Assembly: GCF_013410775.1 (NCBI RefSeq)
Contig: NZ_JACCFH010000001.1
Span: 2,294,001-2,358,000, forward strand
Source of the DNA: Sphaerotilus montanus
GTDB lineage: Bacteria; Pseudomonadota; Gammaproteobacteria; Burkholderiales; Burkholderiaceae_C
DNA: 64,000 bases
Direction: 5' to 3'
The translations under genes were made by a program, and so were the position numbers. Positions 29,075 through 38,103 of the stretch are shown piece by piece. Every line of letters starts with the position of its first letter. Within the stretch, counting starts at the first letter, position 1. The notes under the pieces were generated by a model. That model was not told where the DNA came from. It was given only the letters and a program-made list of their open reading frames with translations, and searched no databases.

Positions 29075-30226
29075 ATGACCGTCATCACCTGCATCGAAGA
29101 CCTGCGCCAGCTCGCCGAGCGCCGCGTGCCCCGCATGTTCTACGACTACGCCGATTCCGGCTCGTGGACCGAAGGCACCTACCGCGACAACGAACAGGCC
29201 TTCCAGCGCATCAAGCTGCGCCAGCGCGTGGCGGTCAACATGGACAACCGCAGCACCGCGGTGAAGATGATCGGCCTCGACGCGAAGATGCCGGTGGCGA
29301 TTGCCCCTGTCGGCCTGACCGGCATGCAGCACGCCGACGGCGAGATCCACGCCGCGCGCGCCGCCGAGAAGTTCGGCATCCCCTTCACGCTGTCGACGAT
29401 GAGCATCTGCTCGATCGAGGACATCGCCCAGAACACCACTGCACCCTTCTGGTTTCAGCTCTACATGATGCGCGACCGCGAGGCGATGGCCCGCATGATC
29501 GAGCGCGCCCGCGCCGCGAAATGCAGCGCGCTGGTGCTCACGCTGGACCTGCAGGTCATCGGCCAGCGCCACAAGGACCTCAAGAACGGCCTGACCGCCC
29601 CGCCGCGCCCGACGCTCAAGAACATCGTCAACCTGATGACCAAGCCGCGCTGGTGCCTGGGGATGGCCGGCACGAAGCGCCACACCTTCCGCAACCTGGT
29701 CGGCCATGTGAAGGGCGTCAGCGACATGCGCTCGCTGTCGGCGTGGACCAACGAGCAGTTCGATCCGCGGCTGTCGTGGGCGGACGTGGCCTGGGTCAAG
29801 GAGCGCTGGGGCGGCAAGCTGATCCTGAAGGGCATCCAGGATGTCGTGGACGCGGAACTCGCGGTGGCCAGCGGCGCCGACGCGATCGTCGTCAGCAACC
29901 ACGGTGGCCGCCAGCTCGACGGCGCGCAGGCGAGCATCGAGGCGCTGCCAGCCATCGTCGCGGCGGTGGGTTCGCGGATCGAGGTCTGGATGGACGGCGG
30001 CATCCGCAGCGGCCAGGACGTGCTCAAGGCCTGGGCGCTCGGCGCCCGCGGCACGATGATCGGCCGCGCCATGGTCTACGGCCTCGGCGCGATGGGCGAG
30101 GCGGGCGTCACCAAGGCCTTGCAGATCCTGCACAAGGAACTCGACGTGACGATGGCGTTCACCGGCCACACCCAGCTGACCCAGGTGGACCGCAGCATCC
30201 TCGTGCCCGGTACGATTCCGCGGTAA
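29075..30226 (+). CDS. lldD: FMN-dependent L-lactate dehydrogenase / alpha-hydroxy-acid dehydrogenase
   Basis: 383 residues from the ATG at 29075, with GAGGAGACC eight bases upstream. Membrane-associated flavoenzyme that oxidises L-lactate to pyruvate and passes electrons to the quinone pool. The FMN and active-site signature SNHGGRQLDG is intact, with catalytic H276 and R279. Other family segments are FYDYADSGSWTEGTYRDN near residue 20 and 'GIRSGQDVLKA' near 308. Upstream lies a LysR regulator; downstream, 114 bases on, lies a close paralogue. Substrate could be another 2-hydroxy acid. Confidence 0.9.
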   Translation: MTVITCIEDLRQLAERRVPRMFYDYADSGSWTEGTYRDNEQAFQRIKLRQRVAVNMDNRSTAVKMIGLDAKMPVAIAPVGLTGMQHADGEIHAARAAEKFGIPFTLSTMSICSIEDIAQNTTAPFWFQLYMMRDREAMARMIERARAAKCSALVLTLDLQVIGQRHKDLKNGLTAPPRPTLKNIVNLMTKPRWCLGMAGTKRHTFRNLVGHVKGVSDMRSLSAWTNEQFDPRLSWADVAWVKERWGGKLILKGIQDVVDAELAVASGADAIVVSNHGGRQLDGAQASIEALPAIVAAVGSRIEVWMDGGIRSGQDVLKAWALGARGTMIGRAMVYGLGAMGEAGVTKALQILHKELDVTMAFTGHTQLTQVDRSILVPGTIPR

Positions 30227-30340
30227 CCATTGGTTTCTGCGGGTTCCGCCCCACGGAGGTCTGAACACGGGCTGAACGCCTCGGTAGCATCGACCGCAGT
30301 CGATCCTGCCCCGTCCTGTTCGCCCTGTGTGAGTCCGTCC

Positions 30341-31507
30341 GTGCCGTTTGCCACCTCCATCGAAGACCTGCGCAGCCAGGCGCAGCGCCGCATCCCGCGC
30401 ATGTTCTACGACTACGTGGACGCGGGCTCCTGGACCGAAGGCACCTACCGCGCCAACACCGAGCGCCTGCGCGACATCCGACTCTGCCAGCGCGTGGCGG
30501 TCAACCTGGACGGCCGCCATGTGCGCTCGACGATGCTGGGCCAGCCGGTGGCGATGCCAGTGGCGCTCGGGCCGGCCGGGCTGGCGGGGATGATGCACCC
30601 GGACGGCGAGATCCATGCCGCGCGCGCTGCCGAGGCCTTCGGCGTGCCCTTCGCGCTGTCGACGATGAGCATCTGCTCGATCGAGGACGTGGCCGCGGCG
30701 ACCACGAAACCGTTCTGGTTCCAGCTCTACCTGCTGCGCGACCGCGGCTTCTCGGCCAGCCTGATCGAGCGGGCGAAGGCGGCGCGCTGCTCGGCGCTGA
30801 TCCTCACGCTGGACGCACCCGTGCTGGGCCGCCGCTACAAGGATGTGCGCAACGGCCTGAGCACGGCGCCGCAGTGGTACCGGCCGCGGGTGCTGATGGA
30901 CTTCGTGCGCCATCCGCGCTGGTGCATGGACATGCTGAAGACGAACCGGCGGGTCTTCGGCAACATCGTCGGCCACGCGCCCGGCGCAGACGACATTGCC
31001 AAGATGTCCGACTGGAAGCACCTCGAAGTCGACTCCAGCCTGACCTGGGACGACATCGAGTGGGTGCGCCGGCAGTGGGGCGGGCCGCTGATCCTCAAGG
31101 GCCTGATGGACCCGGCCGACGCCCGCCGCGCGGCGCAGATGGGGGTGGCGGCCATCGTCGTCTCCAACCACGGCGGTCGGCAGCTCGACGGCACGCCCAC
31201 CACGATCGAGGCGCTGCCCCGGATGGTCGAGGCCGTGCGGGCGGTGCCGGGTGCGGCCACCGAGGTCTGGATGGACAGCGGCATCCGCAGCGGCCAGGAC
31301 GTGCTCAAGGCGCTGGCCCTGGGCGCGCAGGCGACGCTGATCGGCCGCGCCTACCTCTACGGCCTCGCCGCGCAAGGGCAGGCCGGCGTCACCCGCTGCC
31401 TGGAAATCCTGGCGGAGGATCTGGAGCTGTCGATGGCCCTGTGCGGCCATGTGCGCGTGGGCACGCTCGACCGCAGCGTGCTGGTCGCCGAGACCTGCCC
31501 GACCTGA
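30341..31507 (+). CDS. Second FMN-dependent alpha-hydroxy-acid dehydrogenase (lldD paralogue)
   Basis: 388 residues from the GTG at 30341, chosen because it aligns residue for residue with the start of the upstream paralogue (VPFATSIEDLR against MTVITCIEDLR); GTG at 30329 is an alternative and no strong ribosome site is visible for either. The active-site signature SNHGGRQLDG (H277) and 'GIRSGQDVLKALALGA' are intact, so it should be active. The two proteins are alike throughout but clearly diverged, pointing to an old tandem duplication with possible change of substrate, for example glycolate, mandelate or 2-hydroxyglutarate-type acids. This cannot be settled by sequence reading. Confidence 0.85.
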   Translation: MPFATSIEDLRSQAQRRIPRMFYDYVDAGSWTEGTYRANTERLRDIRLCQRVAVNLDGRHVRSTMLGQPVAMPVALGPAGLAGMMHPDGEIHAARAAEAFGVPFALSTMSICSIEDVAAATTKPFWFQLYLLRDRGFSASLIERAKAARCSALILTLDAPVLGRRYKDVRNGLSTAPQWYRPRVLMDFVRHPRWCMDMLKTNRRVFGNIVGHAPGADDIAKMSDWKHLEVDSSLTWDDIEWVRRQWGGPLILKGLMDPADARRAAQMGVAAIVVSNHGGRQLDGTPTTIEALPRMVEAVRAVPGAATEVWMDSGIRSGQDVLKALALGAQATLIGRAYLYGLAAQGQAGVTRCLEILAEDLELSMALCGHVRVGTLDRSVLVAETCPT

Positions 31508-31615
31508 CCACGCCCCGCCGCGCGGCCAACAGCGCAGCGAAACCCGGCGTTCTCCAGCGCTGACTCCAGGGGCATCCGCGCCAGACTCACAGGCATCCTG
31601 CCCTGAGTCTGCCCG

Positions 31616-33037
31616 ATGCACGCCCTGACCCGTCCTGCTGCTGTTGTCCGCCCCGTGCCGCCCGCCGCTGCGCCGGACACGGGTCTGCCCGCTGCTGGCC
31701 GCACCGCGCTGGCGTTGCAGGCGGCGCTGCTGGGCTGTTCGAGTTTCGACGAAGGGGCGCGTGTTGCCGTGCGCGAACTGGCGCTGCGCCTCGGATTCGA
31801 GCGGGTCTCGATGGCGCTGGCGCGAGAGAACACCTTGCAGCTGGTGGCGGTGTCCGACGGCTCGGCCACTGACGCGGCCACGCCCGCGCGGGCCGCCTTG
31901 CTGGCGGCGCTGGGCGAGACCTTTGACCAGCAGGCCGGCGTCGTCTGGCCGGAGCCGCGGGGCCACACCGGCGTGCCGCGCATCACGCGGGCGCACCGCG
32001 CGCTGGCGCCGTCGCGGGGGGATTCGGTGGCCGGCGTGCCGCTGGTGGTGCAGGGCGCCTTGCTGGGCGCGCTGTGCTGCGAGCGCCGTGGTGGCGTGCC
32101 GGTCGATCCGGACGAACTGGCGATGCTGGAGCAGCTGGCGACCTGCATCGCGCCGGTGCTGGCGCTGCTGCGCGACCGCGAGCGGCCGTGGTACCAGCGT
32201 CTGCAGGCGGTGGCGACGACCCGCACGGCGCCGTGGCGCCGCGTGTCGCTGGTGGGCGCCGTGGTGCTGGCGCTGCTGGTCCTCGTCTGGCCGGCCGACG
32301 TGCACCTGGGCGGACAGGCGCGGCTCGAAGGGGCGGTGCAGCGCGTGCTGGCCGTGCCGGCGGACGGGTTCGTGCAGCAGGTCCACGCCCGCCCCGGCGA
32401 CAGCGTGCGCGCCGGACAGGTGCTGGTGGAACTGGCCGACCAGGATCTGCAGCTCGAACGCCAGCGCTGGCAGAGCCAGCTCGCGCAGCACCAGGACGCC
32501 TGGGCCACCGCCAACGCCCGCGCCGACCGCGCCCAGCTCGTGCAGAACCAGAGCCGCATCGACGAGGCGCAGGCCCAGCTCGATCTGGTCGACACCCGCC
32601 TGCAGCGCGGCCGGCTGGTGGCGCCCTTCGACGGCCTCGTCGTGCAGGGTGACCTCAGCCAGCAGCTCGGTGCGCCGGTGCGCCAGGGCGACGCGCTGAT
32701 GACGCTGGCGCCGGGCGACCGCTTCCGCATCATCGTCGAGGTGGACGAGCGCGACATCGCGCAGGTCCGCGTCGGCCAGACCGGCACGCTGGCGCTGACG
32801 GCGCTGCCCTGGCAGACGCTGCCGCTGCGGGTCACGCGCATCAGTCCGGTGGCGAAGGCGGTGGAGGGCCGCAATGTGTTCGAGGTCGAGGCTGCCCTGC
32901 CGGACCGCCCCGCCGACCTGCGCCCTGGTCTGCAGGGCCACGCGCAGATCGATGCCGGCCGCGCTGCCAACGGCTGGCGCTGGACCCGCCGGCTGGTGGA
33001 GACGGCGCGGTTGGCGCTGTGGGCGTGGTGGGGCTGA
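31616..33037 (+). CDS. GAF-domain HlyD-type membrane fusion protein
   Basis: 473 residues. Residues about 30-190 form a GAF-like domain ('LALRLGFERVSMALARENTLQLVAV', then 'SVAGVPLVVQGALLGALCCERRG'). One membrane helix follows at about 217-231 ('VSLVGAVVLALLVLVWP'), then a HlyD-type periplasmic part: a lipoyl-like half ('VPADGFVQQVHARPGDSVRAGQVLVEL'), a coiled-coil hairpin at about 280-330, the other lipoyl half ('VAPFDGLVVQGDLS') and a beta-barrel. A cytoplasmic sensory domain on an export adaptor is unusual. First gene of the roughly 20-kb operon; its stop overlaps the next start (TGATG). It probably bridges the inner membrane protease/exporter to an outer-membrane channel not encoded here. 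Confidence 0.85.
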   Translation: MHALTRPAAVVRPVPPAAAPDTGLPAAGRTALALQAALLGCSSFDEGARVAVRELALRLGFERVSMALARENTLQLVAVSDGSATDAATPARAALLAALGETFDQQAGVVWPEPRGHTGVPRITRAHRALAPSRGDSVAGVPLVVQGALLGALCCERRGGVPVDPDELAMLEQLATCIAPVLALLRDRERPWYQRLQAVATTRTAPWRRVSLVGAVVLALLVLVWPADVHLGGQARLEGAVQRVLAVPADGFVQQVHARPGDSVRAGQVLVELADQDLQLERQRWQSQLAQHQDAWATANARADRAQLVQNQSRIDEAQAQLDLVDTRLQRGRLVAPFDGLVVQGDLSQQLGAPVRQGDALMTLAPGDRFRIIVEVDERDIAQVRVGQTGTLALTALPWQTLPLRVTRISPVAKAVEGRNVFEVEAALPDRPADLRPGLQGHAQIDAGRAANGWRWTRRLVETARLALWAWWG

Positions 33038-35190
33038 TGGAGGCGCCGCTGCACAGTGCGCAGTGGTTCCGCGTGGCCGGGCTGCGGCCGCGGCTGGACG
33101 AACAGGCTGCCGTGCAGCGCATGGCCGTGCGGGGCGCGGTCTGGCAGGTGCTGACCCGCCCGGACGGCACGCGCAGCGTGCGCCTGAACGCCACCGCCTG
33201 GGCGACGATCGGCCGCTGCGATGGCCGCCACACCCTGCAGCGCCTGTGGGAGATGGCGCTGGCCGAGCTGCGCGACGACGTGCCGACGCAGGACGAGCTG
33301 CTCGGCCTGCTGGCCCGCCTGCACCGCGCCGGCCTGATGAGCTTTGACCGGCAGCCCGACTTCGGCGCGCCGTCGCCTGACGCTGCCGCCGACCGCACCA
33401 CCGCGGATGCAGAGGCGCCGCGGCAGTCGCTGCTGGCGTGGCGCATTCCCTTCGGTTGTCCGGACGCGGCGTTCGGCTGGCTGGCCGCGCGCCTGCGCTG
33501 GCTGTTCACGCCCGCCGCGCTGCTGCTGTGGCTGTTGGGCGTGGGCGCCGCGCTGGTCGCCGCCTGGCCGCACACGGCCGCGCTGTCGGCGCAGCTGCGC
33601 GATGGCCTGGGCACGCCCCGCGGCCTGGCCTGGGCGTGGCTGGCCTACCCGGTGATGAAGGTGCTGCACGAAGTGGGGCATGGCGTGGCGATCCGGCACT
33701 GGGGCGCGCGCGTGCCGCAGTGGGGCGTGACGCTGCTGATGGGCACGCCGGTGCCGTTTGTGGACGCGTCGGCCACCGCCGCGCTGCCGAGCCGCCGCCA
33801 GCGGGCGGTGGTGGCCGCGGCGGGCATCCTGGTCGAGTTGACGCTGGTGGCACTGGCCCTCGGGGTGGCGCTGGTGGTGCAGCCGGGCGCGCTGCGCGAT
33901 CTGGCGCTGGTGGTGGTGGCGATCGGCGGGCTGTCGTCGCTGCTGGTGAATGCCAATCCGCTGATGCGCTTCGATGGCTACCACCTGCTGTGCGATCTGG
34001 CGGACCTGCCGAATCTGGCGCTGCGCAGCGCGTCGCACTGGCTGCACGCCCTGCGCCGCTGCGTGCTGCGGATGCCGGGCGAGGCGCCGATCGTGCCGCT
34101 GCCGGGAGAGACGCCGTGGCTGTGGGCCTACGCGCCGGCGGCGCTGGCGATGCGCTGGAGCGTGGCGCTGGGCATGGGCTGGTGGCTCGCCTCGGTGTCC
34201 TCGGTGCTGGGTGCGCTGGCGGCGCTGTACTTCGGCTGGACGCTGGTCGGGCAGCCGCTGCGGGCGCTGGGGCGCTGGCTGACGGGCTGGTCGCTGGCGC
34301 CGGCCGAGCGGCGGCGGGCCGGCTGGTCGATCGCGACACTGGCGCTGTGCGTGCTGGGGCCGGCGCTGGCCGTGCCGCTGCCGGACGCCGCGCTGGCGCA
34401 AGGCGTGCTGTGGCCGCCGGAAGACGCGCTGGTCCGCACGCAGACCGCCGGGTTTGTCGACGCCGTGCTGGTCACGGAAGGCCAGGCCGTGCAGCGTGGC
34501 GACCCGCTGCTGCGCCTGGCCGCGCCCACGCTGCTGGCCGAGCGCGAACGCCTCGCCAGCCGCATCGAGGCGCTGCAGGCCGACCGGTTCCAGGCGCTGC
34601 GGCAGGACAAGGCGCAGCTTGCGGCGGTCGACCACGCGCTGCAGGCCGCCGAGGCCGAACGGGCGCAGACCGAGGAACAGATCGCTGGCCTCACCGTGCG
34701 CGCACAGGCCGGTGGCCGGGTGCACCTGACCGGCACGGACGATCTGCCCGGCCGCTGGCTGGTGCGTGGCGCGCTGCTCGGGCATGTCGACACCGGCGCA
34801 CCCGGCCGGGTGCGCGTGGTCGTCGCGCAGGCGGATGCGGCTGTCATCACCGCCCACCGGGGCCCGGTCGACGTCTGGCTGATCGGCTCGGCCGCGCCGC
34901 CGATGCGCGGGACGCTGGTCGGCACGCCGTCCGGTGGCGGCGCACCGCTGCCGAGCGCGGCGCTGGGCGAGCGTCACGGCGGCGGCATCGCCACCGATCC
35001 GGCCGATCCGCAGGGACTGAAACCCGCGCAGCCCGTGCTGCAGGCCGATGTGCGGCTGGCGCAGGCCACCGGCGAGCGCATCGGCGCCCGCGCCTGGGTG
35101 CGCTTCGAGCAGGGCCGCGCCCCGTTGGCCTGGCAGGCCGCACGGGCCCTGCAGCAGCAACTGCTACACCACCTCTCCCCGCAGCCATGA
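33037..35190 (+). CDS. PqqD-like domain - M50 site-2-type protease - HlyD-like fusion
   Basis: 717 residues from the ATG overlapping the upstream stop. Residues about 10-110 resemble PqqD-type winged helices ('VRLNATAWATIGRCDGRHTL...GLLARLHRAGLM'), the fold used as peptide-recognition element in RiPP systems. The membrane core carries the M50 zinc motif HEVGH (H211, E212, H215) and the second motif NANPLMRFDGYH (D313). About ten hydrophobic segments span 145-450. A periplasmic HlyD/lipoyl-like segment follows ('AGFVDAVLVTEGQAVQRGDPLLRL' near 470) with a short coiled coil. Known relatives occur beside HlyD adaptors in export clusters. Here it could bind and clip a leader on the giant protein during export. 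The overlap with secA-like downstream is ATGA. Confidence 0.85.
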   Translation: MEAPLHSAQWFRVAGLRPRLDEQAAVQRMAVRGAVWQVLTRPDGTRSVRLNATAWATIGRCDGRHTLQRLWEMALAELRDDVPTQDELLGLLARLHRAGLMSFDRQPDFGAPSPDAAADRTTADAEAPRQSLLAWRIPFGCPDAAFGWLAARLRWLFTPAALLLWLLGVGAALVAAWPHTAALSAQLRDGLGTPRGLAWAWLAYPVMKVLHEVGHGVAIRHWGARVPQWGVTLLMGTPVPFVDASATAALPSRRQRAVVAAAGILVELTLVALALGVALVVQPGALRDLALVVVAIGGLSSLLVNANPLMRFDGYHLLCDLADLPNLALRSASHWLHALRRCVLRMPGEAPIVPLPGETPWLWAYAPAALAMRWSVALGMGWWLASVSSVLGALAALYFGWTLVGQPLRALGRWLTGWSLAPAERRRAGWSIATLALCVLGPALAVPLPDAALAQGVLWPPEDALVRTQTAGFVDAVLVTEGQAVQRGDPLLRLAAPTLLAERERLASRIEALQADRFQALRQDKAQLAAVDHALQAAEAERAQTEEQIAGLTVRAQAGGRVHLTGTDDLPGRWLVRGALLGHVDTGAPGRVRVVVAQADAAVITAHRGPVDVWLIGSAAPPMRGTLVGTPSGGGAPLPSAALGERHGGGIATDPADPQGLKPAQPVLQADVRLAQATGERIGARAWVRFEQGRAPLAWQAARALQQQLLHHLSPQP

Positions 35191-37151
35191 CGCCCACCGC
35201 CGTCCTGCCCCGGCCCGGGCCGCTGCTCGGGGCCTATCCGCTGCGCGGCCCGTCGCCGCCGGCCGCGTGGGCCGGCTGGTGGAGCCGCACCGCTGCGCCG
35301 CCGCTGGTGAACCGGGTGGCCGCGATCCGGGCCCAGCAGGCGCGCTGGGCGGCGCTGAGCGAGCTGGAGTTCCGCGCCCACCTGCGCCGCCTGCGCGCCC
35401 GGCTGGCGCGCGACGGCTTCGGCGGTGCGCAGCGGGTGCGTGCGCTGGGCTGCGTGGCGGCGGCGGCGCAGCGGGCGCTCGGCCGCAATCCCTACGACAC
35501 CCAGCTGCTCTGCGCCGAGGCCCTGCTCGACGACCACCTCGCCGAGATGGCCACCGGCGAGGGCAAGACGCTGGCTGCCGCGCTGGCCGCCGCGGTGGCC
35601 GCACTCGCCGGCGTGCCCGTGCACGTGATGACCGCCAACGACTACCTCGCCGCCCGCGACGCCGCGCAGCTCGGTCTGCTCTACGGCGTGCTCGGGCTGC
35701 GCACCGGCGTCGTGCTCGGCAGCACCGCGCCGGAGGCCCGCCGCGCCGCTTACGCCTGCGACCTGACCTACGCCACCGCCCGCGAGATCGCCTTCGACCA
35801 CCTGCGCGACCGCGTCCACCTCCAGGCGCAGGGCAGCGAGCTGCAGCGCTGCGCCGCCCGGCTGGCAGGCGATGCGCCACCACCGCTGCTGCTGCGCGGG
35901 CTGTGCATGGCCATCGTCGACGAGGCCGACAGCCTCATGATCGACGAGGCGACGATGCCGCTGGTGCTCGCCGAGACGCAGGACGACCCGGGCCACCGCG
36001 CCGCCTGCTTCCAGGCGCTGATGCTGGCGCGCCGGCTGACCCCGGGCGAGGACCTGCATCTGGACGCCGAGCAGCTCGCCGTCCACTGGACCGAGGCCGG
36101 CACCGAGCGGCTGGAGCCACTCGCCGACAGCCTCGGCGGCGCCTGGCTGAACCGCCGGCACCGGCAGGACCTGGTCGGCGCCGCGCTCGTGGCGCTGCAC
36201 GGGCTGGTGCCGGACCGCCACTACCTCGTGCGCGAGGGCCGGGTCGAGCTGCTGGACGCCGTGACCGGCCGCGCCGCGCCGGGCCGTGTCTGGGCCCGCG
36301 GGCTGCAGACCCTGGTCGAGCTGAAGGAGGGCTGTCCCGTGACGCCGCCGACCCGCACCAGCGCGCAGACCAGCTACCAGCGCTTCTTCCTTGGCTACCT
36401 GCGGCTGTCGGGCATCAGCGGCACGCTGGCCGAGTGCCGGGCGGAGCTGCGCGCGGTCTACGGCCGGCAGATCGTCGCGGTGCCGCTGCGGCGGCCGGGG
36501 CTGCGGCAACTGGCGCCGCCGCGGCTGTTCGCGACCGGGCAGGCGCGGGCCGAGGCGATTCCCGCGCGGGTGCAGGCGCTGGTCGCGCAGGGCCGGCCCG
36601 TGCTGGTCGGCGTCAACACCGTGGCCGAGGCGCAGGCGCTGTCCGCGCGCCTGAACGTGGCGGGCATTGACCACCAGGTGCTCGATGCGCGCCACGACGC
36701 CGACGAGGCCGCCGTCGTCGCGATGGCCGGGCAGGCCGGCACCGTGACGGTGGCGACCCGCATGGCCGGACGCGGCACCGACATCGAACTCGGCGCCGGG
36801 GTGGCCGAGCGCGGCGGGCTGCACGTGCTCTGCTGCCAGGACAACGCCTCGGCGCGGCTGGACCGGCAGTGCATCGGCCGCGCCGCGCGCCAGGGCGATC
36901 CGGGCAGCGCCGAGGTCTGGCATGCGCTGGATGCCTCGATCTGGCAAAGCGGCGGGGCTTCAGTCGGCCTGCTGCGGCGCCGACAACAGGAGGGGCCGGG
37001 CGCCCTGGCCGTGCCCGCGGTGGTCGTGCAGGCATGGAACCGGCAGCTGCAGGGCACGCACCAGAAACAGGGCATGCGGCTGCGACGCCGCTTGCTGGAG
37101 CAGGACAGGACATGGCAGACACAACTCGACTTCACGCACCTGCACGCCTGA
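35187..37151 (+). CDS. SecA-like preprotein translocase ATPase paralogue, lacking the C-terminal domains
   Basis: 654 residues from an ATG overlapping the previous stop (ATGA); housekeeping SecA has about 900. The DEAD motor is intact: Walker A ATGEGKT (K127), DEAD box DEAD at 245-248 followed by SLMIDEA, and nucleotide-binding domain 2 with TRMAGRGTDI near 524-533 and 'CIGRAARQGDPGS'. The preprotein-binding region lies between. The sequence ends just after the equivalent of the start of the helical scaffold ('GMRLRRRLLEQDRTWQ'), so the helical wing, most of the scaffold and the zinc C-terminus are absent. It is therefore not the housekeeping SecA. In this operon it is the only export ATPase, and probably drives the giant protein. 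Confidence 0.88.
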   Translation: MTPTAVLPRPGPLLGAYPLRGPSPPAAWAGWWSRTAAPPLVNRVAAIRAQQARWAALSELEFRAHLRRLRARLARDGFGGAQRVRALGCVAAAAQRALGRNPYDTQLLCAEALLDDHLAEMATGEGKTLAAALAAAVAALAGVPVHVMTANDYLAARDAAQLGLLYGVLGLRTGVVLGSTAPEARRAAYACDLTYATAREIAFDHLRDRVHLQAQGSELQRCAARLAGDAPPPLLLRGLCMAIVDEADSLMIDEATMPLVLAETQDDPGHRAACFQALMLARRLTPGEDLHLDAEQLAVHWTEAGTERLEPLADSLGGAWLNRRHRQDLVGAALVALHGLVPDRHYLVREGRVELLDAVTGRAAPGRVWARGLQTLVELKEGCPVTPPTRTSAQTSYQRFFLGYLRLSGISGTLAECRAELRAVYGRQIVAVPLRRPGLRQLAPPRLFATGQARAEAIPARVQALVAQGRPVLVGVNTVAEAQALSARLNVAGIDHQVLDARHDADEAAVVAMAGQAGTVTVATRMAGRGTDIELGAGVAERGGLHVLCCQDNASARLDRQCIGRAARQGDPGSAEVWHALDASIWQSGGASVGLLRRRQQEGPGALAVPAVVVQAWNRQLQGTHQKQGMRLRRRLLEQDRTWQTQLDFTHLHA

Positions 37152-38083
37152 TGGGCGCGCGTGCGATCTCCGCCGTGCTGGCCACGGCCGCGCTGCTGGC
37201 CCTGCCCGGTCGGGCCGGTGCCGCACCACCAGCACCGGCACCAGGCGCCGTCATGCTGCCGGTCTCGCCGGCCGCATCGGCCCCCGCGCCGGCCGCGCCC
37301 CGCGCGGCCAGACCCACGCTCGGCTGCCTGATCAGCCCGGAGCGGGTGGCCGATGTCGGCTCGCCGGTGGTGGGCGTGGTGTCGGAGATCCCGGTGGACA
37401 ACGGCACCCTCGTGCAGGCCGGACAGCCGCTGGTGGTGCTGCGCTCGGATGTCGAGCAGGCCGGGCTGCACGCCGCCCAGGCCCGCAGTGCCATCGAGGC
37501 CGATGTCTACGCGGCCAAGGCCAATCTGATGCTCGCCCACCAGCGCCACGCCCGCGCGGTCGAGCTGCTGGGCGAGGGCTTCGTTTCCGCGCAGGCGGTG
37601 GAGCAGGCGCGCACCGAGCGCGACGTGGCCGACCAGAAGCTGCAGCAGGCCCGCGGCCAGCAGGAGGTCAGCCAGCAGGAGCTGCGCGTCGTGCAGGCCC
37701 AGCTCGGCCAGCGCACCGTGCGCAGCCCCTTCCGCGGCGTGGTGGTCGAGCGCTTTGTCAACGCTGGCGAGCGGGTCGAGGACAAGCCGCTGCTGCGGCT
37801 GGCGATGCTTGATCCGCTGCGGGTCGAGATCGTGATGCCGGCCAGTCGCTGGGGCAGCGTCGCCGTGAACCACACGCTGTCGGTGGTGCCGGAGCTGCCC
37901 GGGGCGGTGTCGATGCCGGCGAAGGTCACCCACGTCGACAAGATCATCGACGCGGCCAGCAACACCTTCCGGGTGCGGCTGGCTCTGCCCAATCCGGGCA
38001 ACCGCTTGCCGGCCGGAGCGCGGTGCAAGGTGGATGAGCCGGGTCTGTCCGCCACTTCGCTGTCCACGCGCGGCAGCCTCTGA
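37112..38083 (+). CDS. HlyD-family periplasmic adaptor subunit
   Basis: 323 residues from the ATG at 37112, which has AGGA six bases upstream; an ATG at 37151 that overlaps the SecA-like stop (TGATG) would give 310 residues and is an equal candidate. A signal peptide (core 'AISAVLATAALLALPGRAGA') is followed by a Pro/Ala-rich linker. The adaptor body has a lipoyl half ('VGVVSEIPVDNGTLVQAGQPLVVL'), an alpha-hairpin coiled coil at roughly 120-215, the second lipoyl half ('VRSPFRGVVVERFVNAGERV') and a beta-barrel. It resembles RND-type adaptors more than the membrane-anchored HlyD of gene 1 of the operon. It likely forms the periplasmic tunnel between inner-membrane parts and an outer-membrane channel. 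Confidence 0.87.
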   Translation: MADTTRLHAPARLMGARAISAVLATAALLALPGRAGAAPPAPAPGAVMLPVSPAASAPAPAAPRAARPTLGCLISPERVADVGSPVVGVVSEIPVDNGTLVQAGQPLVVLRSDVEQAGLHAAQARSAIEADVYAAKANLMLAHQRHARAVELLGEGFVSAQAVEQARTERDVADQKLQQARGQQEVSQQELRVVQAQLGQRTVRSPFRGVVVERFVNAGERVEDKPLLRLAMLDPLRVEIVMPASRWGSVAVNHTLSVVPELPGAVSMPAKVTHVDKIIDAASNTFRVRLALPNPGNRLPAGARCKVDEPGLSATSLSTRGSL

Positions 38084-38103
38084 CCGGTCCTGCTTTCCCG
38101 CGC

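Noticed and set aside
33438-35186. 583-codon extension upstream of the SecA-like gene
   Set aside because: It runs in a different frame through the M50-HlyD gene and has no SecA or other similarity; the ATG overlapping the stop at 35187 is preferred.
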